DNA from: Branchiostoma floridae
Taxonomy: Eukaryota > Chordata > Leptocardii > Amphioxiformes > Branchiostomatidae
DNA length: 64,000 nt
Assembly: GCF_000003815.2 (NCBI RefSeq)
Contig: NC_049988.1
Span: 8,127,217 to 8,191,216, forward strand
Reading direction: 5' to 3'
Made by a program: the position numbers and the translations under genes. This document shows, one piece after another, positions 36,095 to 48,977 of this stretch; position 1 is the first letter of the stretch; each line of letters begins with the position of its first letter. A model generated the notes under the pieces. That model had not been told where the DNA came from and did no database searches. It saw only the letters and a list, made by a program, of their open reading frames with translations.

Positions 36095-36510
36095 AAGGCC
36101 ATGTTGATTTGATTATATGGATCACATATCCGCACACGCATCAATTTTCGGTTGTTCCTGCAGAAAAAAAAGTTTTCAACCATACTATAAATTGCAAATG
36201 TAGCCTATAACCCGAAGAATGCAAACAATTGGAAAACGTCTACTTATGTCTTAAAATGGCACTGTCAATTCCAAGGTCATAGAAAAGATGTAAAAGAACA
36301 AAAATAAAGGATCAAATGTTTGGTACACCATACTCTACGGTTTTCAGTCATTTGTTCAACCTTTCTGACCACTTAAATTCCATAATGAGGGCAACTTTTT
36401 TTGCCAAACTTTTTTTTATTCGCCATAATTCACACGCTCGCATCAGTTTGGGGATTCCCAGAAGATGTCATTCATATGATCAAATCAACGTGGCCTAAGG
36501 CTGCATACTG
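36095..36510. repeat. dispersed repeat also present at about 51775-52110
   Basis: Both copies have, in order, ccatgttgatt(a/t)..atggat..a.atccg, then cagtcatttg.tcaacct.tctgaccact, then cgctcgcatcagttt.gggg.ttcc..aagatgtc, then aaatcaac.tgg. An open frame at 36401-36772 (123 aa) covers the right part, and the phrase (F/V)P(E/Q)DV(I/F)H(M/I)IKSTW is kept in frame in both. This may be the relic of a coding exon or retrotransposon. I do not recognise the protein. Confidence 0.5.
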
Positions 36511-37851
36511 TTCGTGCAAAGGTTGCCCCTCGGCCTTGTATCAGTACCATCTCCGGACACACGTAAGTCAGCACAAGATAAACATTAACGCCGAACATCT
36601 GCCGACCCTAATTGGAAGAAAAGGCGGTGTTTTCAAGGCAGCCACCGTGTGGTGTGATGATCACTCAGATGCTGCTCTGACGAGACGAATCTTAATGGAA
36701 TTAAGTAAAGGAGCACTAAATTCCAGAAGGGGGTGTTATTTTCTAATTGGTTATGTAACAGTGAATACATAAGCAAAACGCATTTTACAGAATTCCACTT
36801 ATGTGGTGAAATACGCTACATATGTTTGTAAAACAATATGACACTCACTAAACCCTTGCAGGCCCTACAAATGCATTCCCTATACGTATAGACAGAGATT
36901 TATCAATTGAGGGTACTTAGGGAATTTAGTAGGATACTGAAAGCTTTTTGATGCACGCGGGACTAATGTGAAGTAATATGCATTTTTTTTTACTTTCTGA
37001 TATTGATATAAATAAGAAAATGGCGCTACCTTCTGGGGGTTAGGCCTTTTTAAGCAGTATCTATAGAACGAGAAAAAACAAATACAGCTAGCTATAATCA
37101 TAAAAGGGCGTGCAGGATTTGGAGAAATGCAGAACCGATCTTGTTGGCACTGGAATTGAAAAATCTCATTATACGTTTCAATAAAGCGGATGACAAGATC
37201 GGGTGGCTACACATTCGTACTTGTAGCTATATTGAATAGAATAAAGTGCATTTAGGCAAGAATCATGCTGGCTTGTCTGTATGGGTAGTCATTTAATTAA
37301 GATGTGTCAAATTCTATTTACAAACTTTGTACAAATATGCTTGTTCATAAAATACAATTCTCCTCCCAATCACATTACAATAGGATGAGATCAACGCACC
37401 CATGGCCACATGTTAATGTTAATCTTATACGCTCGTATTTACTTTGCCATGACATCGTGACAAAGTACTAGCAGATTAAACATAAACAGTATTTATAATT
37501 TCACTTAACCTTGCATTGATGACAGCGGATACATAGTTACGGGTAGGGAAAATACAAAATACCGTGATGGAAATAAATAAATAGATGAACATAGTATACA
37601 TGTCACTGATGTAGAATCACTGAAAGTGGATTATATCATTGCCATTGTATCGCAATTTCAGCTTTCTCTATGAAACAGCTTAAGACAATTCATTGTTGAT
37701 TTCTATCTGTAGATGATATCATCTACATGATTCATAATGTAAGAATCATATACAGTTATCAATTAGTATTAAAACGTCCCATCTAGGAACTGTTATTTTG
37801 TGTCTTATTCACAGAATCTTATGCAAAGTTAAACATGGGGTCATTCATTCA

Positions 37852-37857
37852 TTTATT
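37852..37857 (-). terminator. candidate polyadenylation signal of the GPCR gene
   Basis: AATAAA on the minus strand, about 150 bp past the GPCR stop codon at 38010-38012. It lies within a short ATTC/TTTATTC repeat, so it could be coincidental. Confidence 0.35.
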
Positions 37858-38009
37858 CATTCATGCTACTTTATACAAATATCGTATGATATATTACTCT
37901 ATTAATCTGATAAATTGGTTTCTTAAAATAATTTTCAAAACAAAAGAGGTCACGATATAGTTAGGTAGCTTATATGTCCAAACTGGATTGAGGTTATATC
38001 ACAACCTTC

Positions 38010-41000
38010 TCATACGGTACTGCTTAACGGTTTCTCCTTTTTACAAATAACGTTGAGTATCCCATGGCAGGAACAGAGGTCTGTGAGTATGTTTGTTTGA
38101 TCAAGTGTACCAGTCACTGAAGGTGGAGCGCGCTCAGTCACAGACATTGGAGATGGACTCTCCTCACGAATCTCCACAACGAAGTCTCTACGACCAGCTC
38201 CGTCTAAGGAGCCTCTTCTATGACAATGCACGCTCTTGTTGCTCAGCTGTGCACTCAGTTTTCGGTGGGACAGGGACGACTTTCGTGTCGAACTCTGTGG
38301 GGATGCCCCCATCGTCCTTTTGCAACACCGCGGGAATAGTCTCCGGAGTCCCAGTTTGAAGTTTTCTCCAAAGAAGGTGTAAACGAACGGGTTTAAGGCT
38401 GAGTTGGTGAAGGCCAGACAGGTGAAGGCCATCTTGACGCGGTACACCTGGATGATGCCCGGGACCAGAGGGTTCATGACCCGCCAGAGGTTGATGGCGT
38501 GGTTCGGCAGCCACAGCAGGGCGAACAGGGCAGTCACACCCAGCACCATGGCGGTCACCCGGCGCATCTGCAGATGTAAGAAAGAGGAAAGAAATGTAAG
38601 AACTCAACACATTACAATACGTTGAGTAGGGAACTCTTATAGTTACTGAACAAACATAGGTACTGCAAACGTCGACTTTGTGTCGTAATTGGTAACGCAT
38701 ATGGTGGCTTGACGACTTGTATATATATACACACACACACACATACATATATATAGAGAGAGAGTGAGGGAGAAAAAGAGAGAGAGATTTATAGATATAT
38801 CTATCTATTTATGATATTTTGAATTACTGTTTACACTGTATTGGGATTACCTTTCTTTCGTGTCTATCCAGATTACAGCGCGGCATCCTTGAGCTGCGAA
38901 TCAGCTGCCGCACAATGAGCGACCCGCAAACGGCACTGATGAACACTGGGACCAGGTACGTGATGACGAAGAGGTAAATAAAATAGGACTTCTGCGCCTC
39001 TTGACTCTGCCACGTCTCCCTGCAGAGGGTTTGGGTACCCACCGCATTTGGCACGATGAACGTTTTGAAGCGGAGGGCAACGGGGATGGAAATCAGGAAC
39101 GAACCTGCAATGAAAAAAAAACATCGTCTTTACACACGTATATCATGAAAATACTAGTAGCATGAAAGTTGATCTGTGTTGGTATACAAGATTATGGTCA
39201 AGTTTGGCCATTTGGACCTACATTTAACCGGGACGGGGGACGCTACCAGTTATCAACCGCCTTTGACCTTTTGCACACGTCACACTTTCAAAAGGTGTAT
39301 CTTTTGTTATACCATGAAGAAGAACAGAGATCTGGTCAAGTCCAATACTTGTGTCGGAAATAAAAACTTTTCCAAATGATTTGTTGCCAAAGATTACAAA
39401 GTGTTTTTTTTCATGCGAATGGAAATTAGAATGAATTAGTACCCTATCAGTAGGTTTATTTACACCTCTCCTACATCGTATAAAACCAAGTGTTGAAGAA
39501 ATACGAATCTCTGGCTAGCAAATTCAGTGGCTAGCAAATGTAATAAGTCTTGTTCCCTGCAATTCTACTAAGCTCGCCCAAACTGATTGATGTGGCTTTG
39601 CTAAATGTCAGTTGCGGTGTTTGAAACGCGTCACTATGGCAACGTGACGCGCGTGATCCCTGCCCCCTGACCACTTACAAAATTGAATGCAAACATGTGT
39701 GTTGGAACCAAGACAGTACAGACTGTGCGTTGATATACGACATTTCCAGACCTGTTGCTTTCTCAAGTATCTTCAACATTCAGAACATTTTCACACATTT
39801 GTACAAGGCAATGAGTTTTAACTACTGCTTGCTCAGCAAACCTTTTCTATTGTACAAAGGGACATGGTGTTTTCCGGGTATCCATACGTACATGTACGTA
39901 TCCATCCAAACGTTTTGGACCGGTACCAGGTCGGTGATCAATAAATTCGTGGCTTCACTCAGAAATAAGGAGCAGAGCATAAATTTATGGGCATATCGTA
40001 AAGTGATAAAGCTTCTATGAATGTCTACCAAAATTCACATCATTACGATCATCACTTTGCAGGTGAAACCCAGAAACGTCAGGTGAGAGAGAAGGAAAAA
40101 CACGGACAATTGGGCTGCGAAAAATTGAGCTCTGCTGACCAATTCGCTATCCTGACAGTCAGATCCCCACTTCTTTCTGGTTAACGAAAGGGAACTCATC
40201 AAACGACAATGTCAATATGTCTTCGAAGAAGATTTAATAGCATGAAGAACTCGACGCACACAGCTCTCAGAGCAGCTAACCTTTTTTCTCTCTCTCACCA
40301 ATTCCAACTAGTTTTTAAAAGGACGACAACTGCAAAGTAATGACCACTATTTGAAAAGATTCAATGCATTCATGTATGTCGCGGGATAGCACTTCGTTAG
40401 GCCTACGTCACATTTGCAAACCGGGGCCCGGCCGGGAAGCTTTCGGGAAGGAACAGTATGATATAAAAGACACCAATTGCAAACTACACAAAACGTAAAG
40501 AGAATAGTCGTGGGCATTATTTGTGTATATTTTTGCGTGTACGTTTCTGTTTTAGTGTCCACAAATAGCCCGGCCGGGCCCCATTTTGGAAATCTGACGT
40601 TAGGAGGATGGTAATACTTACTTATCCAGATGCAAGCGCTGATGATGATAGCCACCCGTGTCCGTCTGAAGTTGACCGTCTTGAACGGTAGCACGATGGC
40701 GCAGAACCGGTCAATACTCATGGCCGTCAGCGTCAAACAGGAGGCTTGGAGCGTCACCTGTGCAGACAGACAAAACATGGTCTTTTCAGTAACGCGTACC
40801 CAAGAAATGTTAAAGAACACTTATTGAGAAGGGCCGATGTGCTTTCAAATTTGGGGCATCTTAGATTAAAGCCTCATCTCCCGTCACACTATGCTCAATG
40901 ACCAAAGACGTTTAGTTATTGTTATAGGCAGAGGCAATTCATATATATGTAATCGAACTCGCACGCGCTGTAGTTGCTATAAAGGTTAAAGTAAAGGTAT

Positions 41001-44000
41001 CTATATAGCCGGTATTAACGCCCTTTATTGGCGCAACACACCAGCTTCGCAGGCACGCCGCGCGGCAGCAGCTGGTTATATTACACTGAACGACCTGTCA
41101 CACCTAGCTTTTGCACATCTATCTGAAAGCTTTCTTTAAAACTATCCAGAGAAGATGCCCCTAGTGTGTTCTGTGATAACAAATTCCACTCTACGATAGT
41201 TTTGGGAAAGTACGAATTTTTGGTAGCCCCATACCCTAAACGTTACGCCAATACGACTCCACTACTGTAGCTGTAGGAACATTCAATCTATGCTGAAGAA
41301 AGTTGTAAATTGCGGCGCGCAATGAATGCGATTGTTTATGATTAAGTGCTTTGTCACCAAAACATCACACAAAACAAGTAACGCTGGCTCACCTTTATCC
41401 GAGGGTAACCTATGTTCGTTGTTTGCAAAAACGTATCTAGGGATATGAAGTCGACGGACGGTGGTTTCAAATCGGAACATTTTGAAAATTTTGCAAATTT
41501 GAAACTACAGTCCACAGACCTAATACTCCTAAATGTGCTGTTTTTTAAGAGACAACGGATTAAGGTCACCCCAACGGATAAAGGTGAACCAGGTTTAGCA
41601 CACTGAGTATGTTTGTATGCTTAATCTCCTACCCAGTAAAGGTAAACAAGTCATTCAGTTATTTTCCGGTCGCTTCAATGTCATCCAATGGCCTTCTAGC
41701 GGGCGTTGCCCTCATCGTGGCCTGCTTACGATTAAGGTTCTTGGAATCGGCTCTGGTTCTTTAACTAGAAGTTCGGCAGATTCCCCAGGGATATTTGCAT
41801 GGAAGCCTGTGGTATAGGTGAGGTGAGGTCACTCCACGAGGAATAGAAACAGTTTGGTCCTTAGTGCGGCCGCCTGATTTTATCGTATCATGTATAAACT
41901 TACATCTTACATCTTCCCCAGGTAGGCTTTAGGGCCTGTCAGTTGAGAGCATCGTCTCTTCCACTCTTCCCGATCATGGAAGATCCCCTCCTCTTCCAGT
42001 CTAACTAGTCTGCCCAGTCTGTACTTTGTCAGTATTTCCTGTATGTTGTCCCTCAATCTCTTTCTGGGTCTACCTAAGGGCGATTGCCCTTTGGTTTGTA
42101 CTGGAGAGCTACTAGTATCTTCGGAATTCTTCCCTCGTCCATTCTTTCCACATGTCCAAGCCATCTCAGGGCTGCTCTTTCTATGTCTTGTTCTATTGAC
42201 GTTATTATGCCTAAGGTTCCTCTGAGGTACGTGTTTCTCAGTCTGTCGGCCCTCGTTTTGCCTAGCATGGTACGGACGACTTGTAGAAACTACAGGGTAC
42301 AAATGCTACTCATAACAGTTTCACAAATATCAACGTTATTAACATTAAGTCAGTTTGACATATATCCATGTCTTTGAGACGGGATATCTACCTATCTCTA
42401 GTTTTTGAAAATGTTTAAAAATCTATTTTTCGTGTTAAGACATGCATTTGCTTACACATAAAGAATAAAGAAAGAAAATGTTTCAGTTTGTTCAAGTACA
42501 TGGGAACACTAGACGTTCATGTCCGGACCTGTACCTGACCTGACAATTTTACAGGTACAGATACTAGGTACTTGCCACACGGCACTACTATGCTATGCAC
42601 CCGATGAGCATTGCTAGCACCTTCTCTTTATCTGGAGTTTGTTTCCAATCTTTAAGCCTCGTTTAACGTTGACTGAAGCAAAGATAGCACACATGAACAT
42701 CAGTCATTTTGCTATTTTTCTGCATTGCTGACATGTATCACTTGGATAGGGGGAAACCCCGCTTTGGGATTGTAACAAATTTAAAGTTACGTTATTGCTT
42801 TCACATGGGAAGATGCCAAGAACTATCTACAAGTCCGCAGGGATTCTCCATAACCTACACTTTCATGGCCATGCATAGAATGTGCCAGTGGCTGTTCTTG
42901 TCACAACTAATGGCAAAATGTCCTAAAACTTAATTGCAGGAACGCAGCTTCTTCACGTTCCATCACCGCTTCTAGTTTATCTTCTGCCAGAACTTGAGTT
43001 GTGAGACGCTATCAATTGGCTTCAAACTTGGAGCCTCTCTCTCACAGGCTTTACGTTGCCTTCCTCCCCTTCTTCCTTTCTTTACTCTCGCGGCCATTGC
43101 TCTTATCTCACACTACTCGTCCCTCCATTGAGAACTTTTCATCGTAACACCAGACTCTCCTCCAGCTCACATCATTACACCTTTCAATTACCAATCTCAA
43201 AGTCTTCTATAGTAACAGTTTCTTTCCTTGGACTCCCATACTATCAAACTCTCTGCATGACAACTGTTTCTTGCCCTTATAGAACCTGCAAGCTTTCTAA
43301 AGCGATATCTCATATAGATCAATAATTTTTCTGCCATTAATTCTATTTAGTGCATTACCTGGAAATGGTCAAATGGACTTGCCTTGAACAAACTTATCAA
43401 AGGAAAACTGATCGTGTAACTTGTGGTTAAGAATTACGTGGATTAACTTTGTCGCGGATAAACCTTGACACAATTTGTTATGTCAATGATGTGTACTTAC
43501 TTTGACCTGGAGAAAGTAAGGTCAGAATCCGTCTAATTAACACATTCTATATTCATCATATCAACGGCAAAGGTAGTGTGGATTTACTGCGCCACAGACA
43601 ACGCTAGCCCGGTGTCTAGACCTATATAGCTGCCAGATCTCTTTCGAAAAACATTCGTTAGCTATATGGGTTTGGATAACAGGCTATGACAACGCTTATT
43701 TTAATCTTTCGAAAGCTTTCTTCGGAGTTAAGGAAAATTTTGCAAGTGTAAAAGAATACAAATTTGTCTCGCAGGCAAAAAGCAAGTTAAGACGATGTAC
43801 GCATTTTCAGCGGTCAGACTCGAATTGAAACCCCGAAAGTTCGCACTTATCTAGCTACCTAAGGCTGTATGTTCTTACAATGCCGCATACTGGTCATGAT
43901 ACACTGATCTAAATGTTATCACTGTTAACTTTACTGTATGTTCAAATTGGGTCAAAGATTCGTTACTTCTTGATAGCCCTGTGTGTGTGTCTACTTCGAG

Positions 44001-47000
44001 CGGCGATTCGAATGTACAAGTTGCCGCCATGCATCACATTTTACATTTGAAGCGCTCTTTGGTATGATTAACAAGTGTGCTGATCTTAAAGTTCCACTGT
44101 CTTAAGGTATGAAAGCAAAGATTTCTTCTGTTCATTTGTTGTCTTTGTCGTGATCACGGCGTAACGTACTTGAAGTCTATCTCTCTAAAAGCTGCCCCAA
44201 AACCCCGTACTTATAAACTATAGCTAAACACTCATGAGATGGCTGTCAGTATAATAGATCTACTTTAGCTTTACAGGAAAAGGCAATCACCGTACTCGTC
44301 CAATTTACAAAGGATTACATTGAATGTTTTTGACGTAGGATATACTGTCAGCCAAAGACAAATCATAATTCGTTAGCTTCTTAACCAAGAGAAGCAAGGG
44401 CGGAGCCGGGGCTTTTGATTTTCGAACAAAATTGGCCGCGGTGATGTTTCGTGGTCACAAGAAGGCAGCTAGCAATTTTACTGGTGGTTTCTGTAAGCAA
44501 GCAAGCGAAATCTTCCTTTTTTTCAAATTTCCTGTCAATTGTAATTCAAAGATTACTTTAAAAGCAACGTATATCTGTCAACTTCCTATTACTAACTGCC
44601 TGGTTCTAATACTTAACGTGTTTCCACGTATCGTCTTCAGCATATGTGAGCGGGCCTATGTAAAGTACAGTGAAGCTTACCGAAGAGCATTCGCGGTAGT
44701 AGACACATTGCGTTGGTACATCGCGATATGTGGGTGTTAGTGAAAATGGACACCAAGAGGTTCATCTATGACTGCAATAATTATGACTGCAAAGTCCGGT
44801 AACCATCTTCAAATGCGGATAGTTGAAAACCCACCCAACCATAGCGCACCCTTCCAATTCTGTATCTGTATCTATATAGCCGGTATAACTGCCCTTCGGT
44901 GTAACACACCAGCTTCGCCGGGCCGGCACGCGGCTGCAGCTAGTTATGTTACACCGAAGGATCCGTCACACCTAACTTTTGCACATCTATCTGCAAGCGT
45001 TCTTTAAATCTATCCAGAGAGGATGCCCTACTGTGCTTGGTGATAACAAATTGCACTCTACGATAGTTCTGGGAAAATACGAATTTTTGAACACATCAAT
45101 CCCAGGTTGGTAACTCTTGTACTTGAAGCTATGGCTGTTCACAATTGTTTGATCCATGCGGAGCTCATGAGCTCAGCTAACGGCGTCCTCAAGTCGGGTA
45201 TATCACTGGACTGTGGCCGCTGCGTTCTGAATTGGATTTTGTGTTACCCTTATGATTTTGAATATCATGCAAAAGGTACAGGTACGACTGAAAAGATAAC
45301 AAAGTACAAAGCTTAAAAAGATATAGATGGAATATAGTTGAGCGGTCTGACAGCCTCTGCCAACTGTTCGCACGACCGGAGGGACACTGCCAATGTGTCG
45401 CAGCTTCAGTGAAAGAATCCCTTAAGCTCTGGGTCGGTGTCCCATTTGGAGTAATGACGTCTTCCTTCTACACTGGGACACGACTTCAGTAGCGTGATGG
45501 TGACAGATCATACACACAAAGCGCAGTGCTCTTTTACCTTTTCTTGGCAGCCTACTTTTCCTGAGCAAAGGCTACAGTCCCTTATGACCATGATGAATGA
45601 AGATCTGGGTCTGGTCATGACTCTCAACATTCCTTCATCCATAGTCCCAGCGCCCGTAGCTAACCTTGAGAGTGAAAAATCCTTTCACATAGACATGAAA
45701 ATGCGTGGCATTTCTCTCTCACGTTTCTGTTTATCTTTTTTTCTCTCTCGTTTTCATTTTTTGGGGCGACTTATGTCCTACTGTACGATAGTTGTGGGAT
45801 CGTCGCAGCTTGTCATAGCAAAGTGATATCATTGATGATGATGGTTCGACTATTGGTTGAACATTGATGCGGCTGATTGCCTGTACATCAAATTTAATAT
45901 TCAAACGTATATCTGAATGATGTATAAGATGGAGAGGTTGGCTTGTGGCATAGAGGTGTTGACTTAACGTCTGAAGGTTCTCTGTTGGAATCCCTAGCAA
46001 GCCCCCAACTATGTGCCATTGGGAAAGGCACTTAGCACATATTTCCTCACTTGACTCGCGGGAAACGAGCACCTTGCTTTGGTTCCGGGGACGTCCTCTC
46101 GGATGGGACGTAGAAATCAGAAGTCCCCTGATAGCTATTTTCCTCACTTAACCTCACTTTATGGGTGCATCCAGGTGTGACTAGATCAACTTTGGTTGTC
46201 GATAGTCATTTGCTATGTGAATCCTTCCACAAATGTGGAAAATATCAATACTGTATAAGAAATAAATAGATAAATATCGGGTGGATTTGCAGACAGTAGG
46301 TACCCTGATGCTGTAGTAATGATGCTGATGGTATTTTCATCGGGCTTTCTATTTTGTACCGTTTTCCTCATGTCTTGCGAGACCTTCCGAAAGACTTATT
46401 CGTGAATTCTTGGTCGGTCTACAGCATCCGGTCGTCCCATCCAAGTACTGACCGTTGACTGCACGTTGTTTAACTTTCGAGATTGAGGGGGTCGGGTGTA
46501 TCAACACAGTAAATAAAGCTTATAAAAGGACGATCGTGATCATATGATGCGTTTGCTTAAAAGGGCCTACATCTGATATGAGACCTTTAAGTTATTACTA
46601 TCACTAAATTATCACTTCTTTAAGGTTTTGTTACGGTCACCTTCTTTTATGATTAATAGCAAACCATCAGATAGCAGTAAAAGCAACACATTGAATTTCC
46701 TTGAAACTTTTAAGATCCATTCTACTGCGATTTTGTGAGTGGCGTGGTGTAACTGTTTGGCCCAGAACCCCGAGGTGCTGGGTTCGGATCCTGTCATGCT
46801 ACCGATCTTGTGCCTTTGAGAAACGACTTTTCTCATTCCGCCCAGGTGTAAAATTCTTTACCTGACGTCTGCTGGGAAGTAAAGGTATATAAAGGTACTC
46901 TCCAAGCAGAGGTTGAGTCGCGTAGATAAAGTAGTAGTCGGAAAAATTACGCCGGCGCTCCTCTTCTGCTTGGAGAGTAATAGAAAGGTGGCGTAAGGGG

Positions 47001-48334
47001 GGGGGGGGGTGAGCTTTGCGTCCGTGTCCTAGACACAGTGGATAACAGCCCACTGCCCTGACGGCCTTACAAGTCTATGGGACCTGTACATTCACCTCAC
47101 CTCACCTCACCGGTCCCATAGCCTCATCGACCTGTACATTACCTACTGCGAATTGACCGTGATATGTAACAACATTTATGTTGAAGCCATTACGTAGCTG
47201 CCAGGATATAGTGATGAAGTGTGATATTAAAGCCAGTTGGATTCATAGCAACCAGGTGGTCTTCAGACGTGATGTGTGGATTGAAGCTTTTTGTACAGAT
47301 ACAACTAGCTTTCCCATCAGTATTGTTGAAATGTTTCCTCCCTGACCTAAAGAGAATTATTACTAAGAATCTTGATCAAATGATGACGTGTTCTTAACCA
47401 CACTCCGGATCCACGTACTCAGTGTGCACCTTTTAAGAGAGGCGTAAAGATACGAGTGACAAGCCACGTACGCGCATGCCTTAAACTGTTACATGTGAGA
47501 CCATGAAAGGTCTCATATGTAACAGTCTCAAGTCTATTTCCAGAGATTTCTGTTAAAATCATTACCTCCTACCACACAGAAATGCCAATATTGGTATTTA
47601 AAAAATACTCATCCTACTTGATATCATCATAGTGTTCCTTCGCAGTATATTGCTTCCGAAGGCTAGGGATAGGGATGGATGGAGGGAGAGAGTCATGTTC
47701 ATCCGTGCAACCAGCATGACCGGATGATAATAAGATGTTAAATGCAATCTTCTTCTTCTTCTTGTTCATTTGGTTAACCAGGGTAAAAGCATATCGCCTG
47801 ACGGTGTTTTTCAAAGCCTCTTGGGGGAAAACCCCGAACAAAAAAGTTATGCAACAAAACTCCAATAAACATATACATGTCACTAACTAAAATACGTCTT
47901 TAAAAGTGCATCTTTCTGTATTTATGTAATATTAGCTGATAGCAGGTGAAATGCTTAATGATTTTGATATTTCTATGAACTACCCATTCATTACTAACTT
48001 GCCTTACCCTGCCGAGGTAGTGCATGCCTTTGCACATGGCTTCTCCGAGCGGCCATTCGGAAGCTGCAAACACAATGGCAGCAGGAGGCACACTGAACAC
48101 CAAGTACGCAAAGTCCGTCACTGCCATGTTGACCACATAGACATTGGTCACTGTTCTCATATCCTTCGACCTGGCGATGACCAGGATGACCAGTCCGTTG
48201 CCGATGACACCGACGACGCCGATGACTCCCAGCACCGCTGGGATCACGACAGCTTCAATCGCCAGAGGGTTCTCTGTTTCCGCCATTATAGCTTCTCGTT
48301 GTTGTTTCAGTACTGGAGCCAGTTCAGTAGACAA
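38010..48334 (-). CDS. class A peptide GPCR, kisspeptin/galanin/allatostatin-A receptor-like (4 exons)
   Basis: Seven-transmembrane receptor, presumably for a neuropeptide. Exons on the minus strand: 48334-48008, 40757-40622, 39104-38851, 38567-38010. Phases 0, 1 and 0 join exactly to 424 residues, all GT/AG. TM1 holds GN (Asn46), TM2 NMAVTDF (Asp74), Cys101 before TM3 pairs with Cys182 in loop 2 (QTLCRETW), DRF (125-127) replaces DRY, TM6 has LLWLP in place of CWxP, and TM7 has NSALNPFVY (ending 302). A CC pair after TM7 (FPRCCKR) could be palmitoylated; a Ser/Thr-rich tail of about 110 residues follows. VTLQASCLTLTAMSIDR, ACIWI and FTNSALNP resemble kisspeptin and galanin receptors, but I cannot name the ligand. 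The short N-terminus (about 28 residues) has no N-X-S/T sequon. An alternative start is Met17. Intron 1 (7.25 kb) splits TM3. Confidence 0.88.
38720..38776. repeat. TA/CA/GA compound microsatellite in GPCR intron 3
   Basis: tatatatacacacacacacacatac, then atatatagagagagag. Intron 3 (38568-38850) holds nothing else of note. Confidence 0.85.
39105..40621 (-). other. GPCR intron 2
   Basis: Donor gataa|gtaagt at 40621-40620; acceptor ttttcattgcag ending at 39105. No nested gene is evident. A foldback element (40397-40605) lies about 17 bp from the donor. Confidence 0.6.
40397..40605. mobile_element. foldback element in GPCR intron 2
   Basis: ggccTACGTCACATTTGCAAACC-GGGGCCCGGCCGGG is mirrored by CCCGGCCGGGCCCC-attttggaaatctgACGTTA. 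About 209 bp, non-coding. Confidence 0.65.
40995..41223 (+). mobile_element. interspersed repeat family A, copy 2
   Basis: tctatatagccggtatta...caacacaccagcttcgcagg...cagctggttatattacac...tatccagagaagatgcccc...gataacaaattccactctac...ggaaagtacgaatttttg. Confidence 0.75.
41907..42302 (-). mobile_element. 3' fragment of a non-LTR retrotransposon reverse-transcriptase ORF, frameshifted
   Basis: On the minus strand, RLRNTYLRGTLGI...RAALRWLGHVERMDEGR.PK is read in one frame (42268 to about 42074). It then continues as SPLGRPRKRLRDNI...EEWKRRC in another frame (to 41907). RLRWxGHVxRM, GRPRKRWxD and WKxxC are typical of the C-terminal end of LINE ORF2 proteins. It is 5'-truncated with at least one frameshift, so dead. 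Confidence 0.8.
44860..45137 (+). mobile_element. interspersed repeat family A, copy 3
   Basis: Longest well-matched copy: tgtatctatatagccggtat, aacacaccagcttcgc, gcacatctatctgcaagcg, aatctatccagagaggatgc, gataacaaattgcactctac, gaacacatcaatccc, ggttggtaactcttgtactt. Confidence 0.75.
45941..46170 (+). mobile_element. tRNA-derived SINE, diverged copy
   Basis: GTGGCATAGAGGTGTTGACTT (A-box-like), then gtgccattgggaaaggcactt, then gcaccttgctttggtt and gaagtcccctga, in the same order as the copy at 49866. Confidence 0.55.
46735..46860 (+). mobile_element. tRNA-derived SINE head
   Basis: GAGTGGCGTGGTGTAACTG, then GCTGGGTTCGGATCC (B box), then cttgtgcctttgagaaacgactt. A related body is at 49866. A MITE starts 36 bp downstream. 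Confidence 0.6.
46896..46979. mobile_element. 84-bp MITE of the CTCCAAGCAGA-end family
   Basis: TACTCTCCAAGCAGAgg at the left, tctGCTTGGAGAGTA at the right. Same termini as 52665-52859. Confidence 0.7.
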
Positions 48335-48877
48335 AATACGGCTTCCGTCTCTACAACTGTGCTACAAACGTCCGACAAGTCCATCACGCAATCTTGTATC
48401 CTATCCAGTGTGTACGTCCTGGGCTATGTATGGAGTTTAAAGCTTCCTACACAGAGGTATTCTCATAGACCCGGCAGAGTTGAGACACTGTCCATGGTGA
48501 GGTAAGGCAGCAATGGCGCCAGTTTCTTCGTTTGCTGACCTGTAGGAGCTCAATCTGGCATTGATAAAACATTCGGCAACAGAATCAAAATGGCCGCCTT
48601 GCACCTCGAGGTCACCGAGTCGGTAAACAGAACTAAGACAGGATGAACATTCTGCGCAAGGTATTTGTTCTTATAGCTATCTAGGTAAGGACTGTGAAAC
48701 CAATCATATGATGACAAACAGTCTACTTGACCGCTGCTGAACCTACATACTGCTGTGAGAGGCAAACTGATTGGTCGCACTGACCGCTAAATGATGTGGC
48801 CAATTGAAGTCGACTTCCTGTAGTGAAATAAAAAAGCGTGCAATTTATGGTGCGTCCTAGTGATGTATGCTTCATGT

Positions 48878-48977
48878 NNNNNNNNNNNNNNNNNNNNNNN
48901 NNNNNNNNNNNNNNNNNNNNNNNNNNNNNNNNNNNNNNNNNNNNNNNNNNNNNNNNNNNNNNNNNNNNNNNNNNNNN
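48878..48977. other. assembly gap of 100 N
   Basis: Exactly 100 N, the usual placeholder for a gap of unknown size. The true distance between the GPCR and CROT-like genes is therefore uncertain. Confidence 0.95.

Larger units (their letters stand above)
30275..37850. other. gene-poor intergenic region
   Basis: AT-rich DNA with no spliceable coding series that I can support. A block at 30570-30618 (gttttattgcaaattcatgcc, ggggctaattgcaagtga) also occurs at 26275-26325. It also holds a GT microsatellite, a foldback at 33673, one copy of a four-member repeat at 34366 and a dispersed repeat at 36095. Confidence 0.5.
40758..48007 (-). other. GPCR intron 1 (7.25 kb)
   Basis: Donor agg|gtaagg at 48007; acceptor tgtctgcacag ending at 40758. 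It holds two copies of interspersed repeat A, a LINE fragment, two tRNA-type SINEs and a MITE. 42960-43330 is C/T-rich and open on the plus strand but has no recognisable protein. Nothing else is assigned. Confidence 0.55.

Noticed and set aside
38218-38748. 176-residue minus-strand open frame over the last GPCR exon
   Set aside because: Shifted-frame shadow of the exon encoding TM6, TM7 and the tail; it reads through the intron 3 splice site.
43056-43325. 89-residue plus-strand open frame in GPCR intron 1
   Set aside because: Low-complexity C/T-rich DNA giving a Ser/Leu/Pro-rich product; no splice context or family match.
47951-48505. 184-residue plus-strand open frame
   Set aside because: It is the antisense of GPCR exon 1, whose minus-strand frame has clear TM1-TM2 motifs; the plus frame is Asp/His-rich with no family character.
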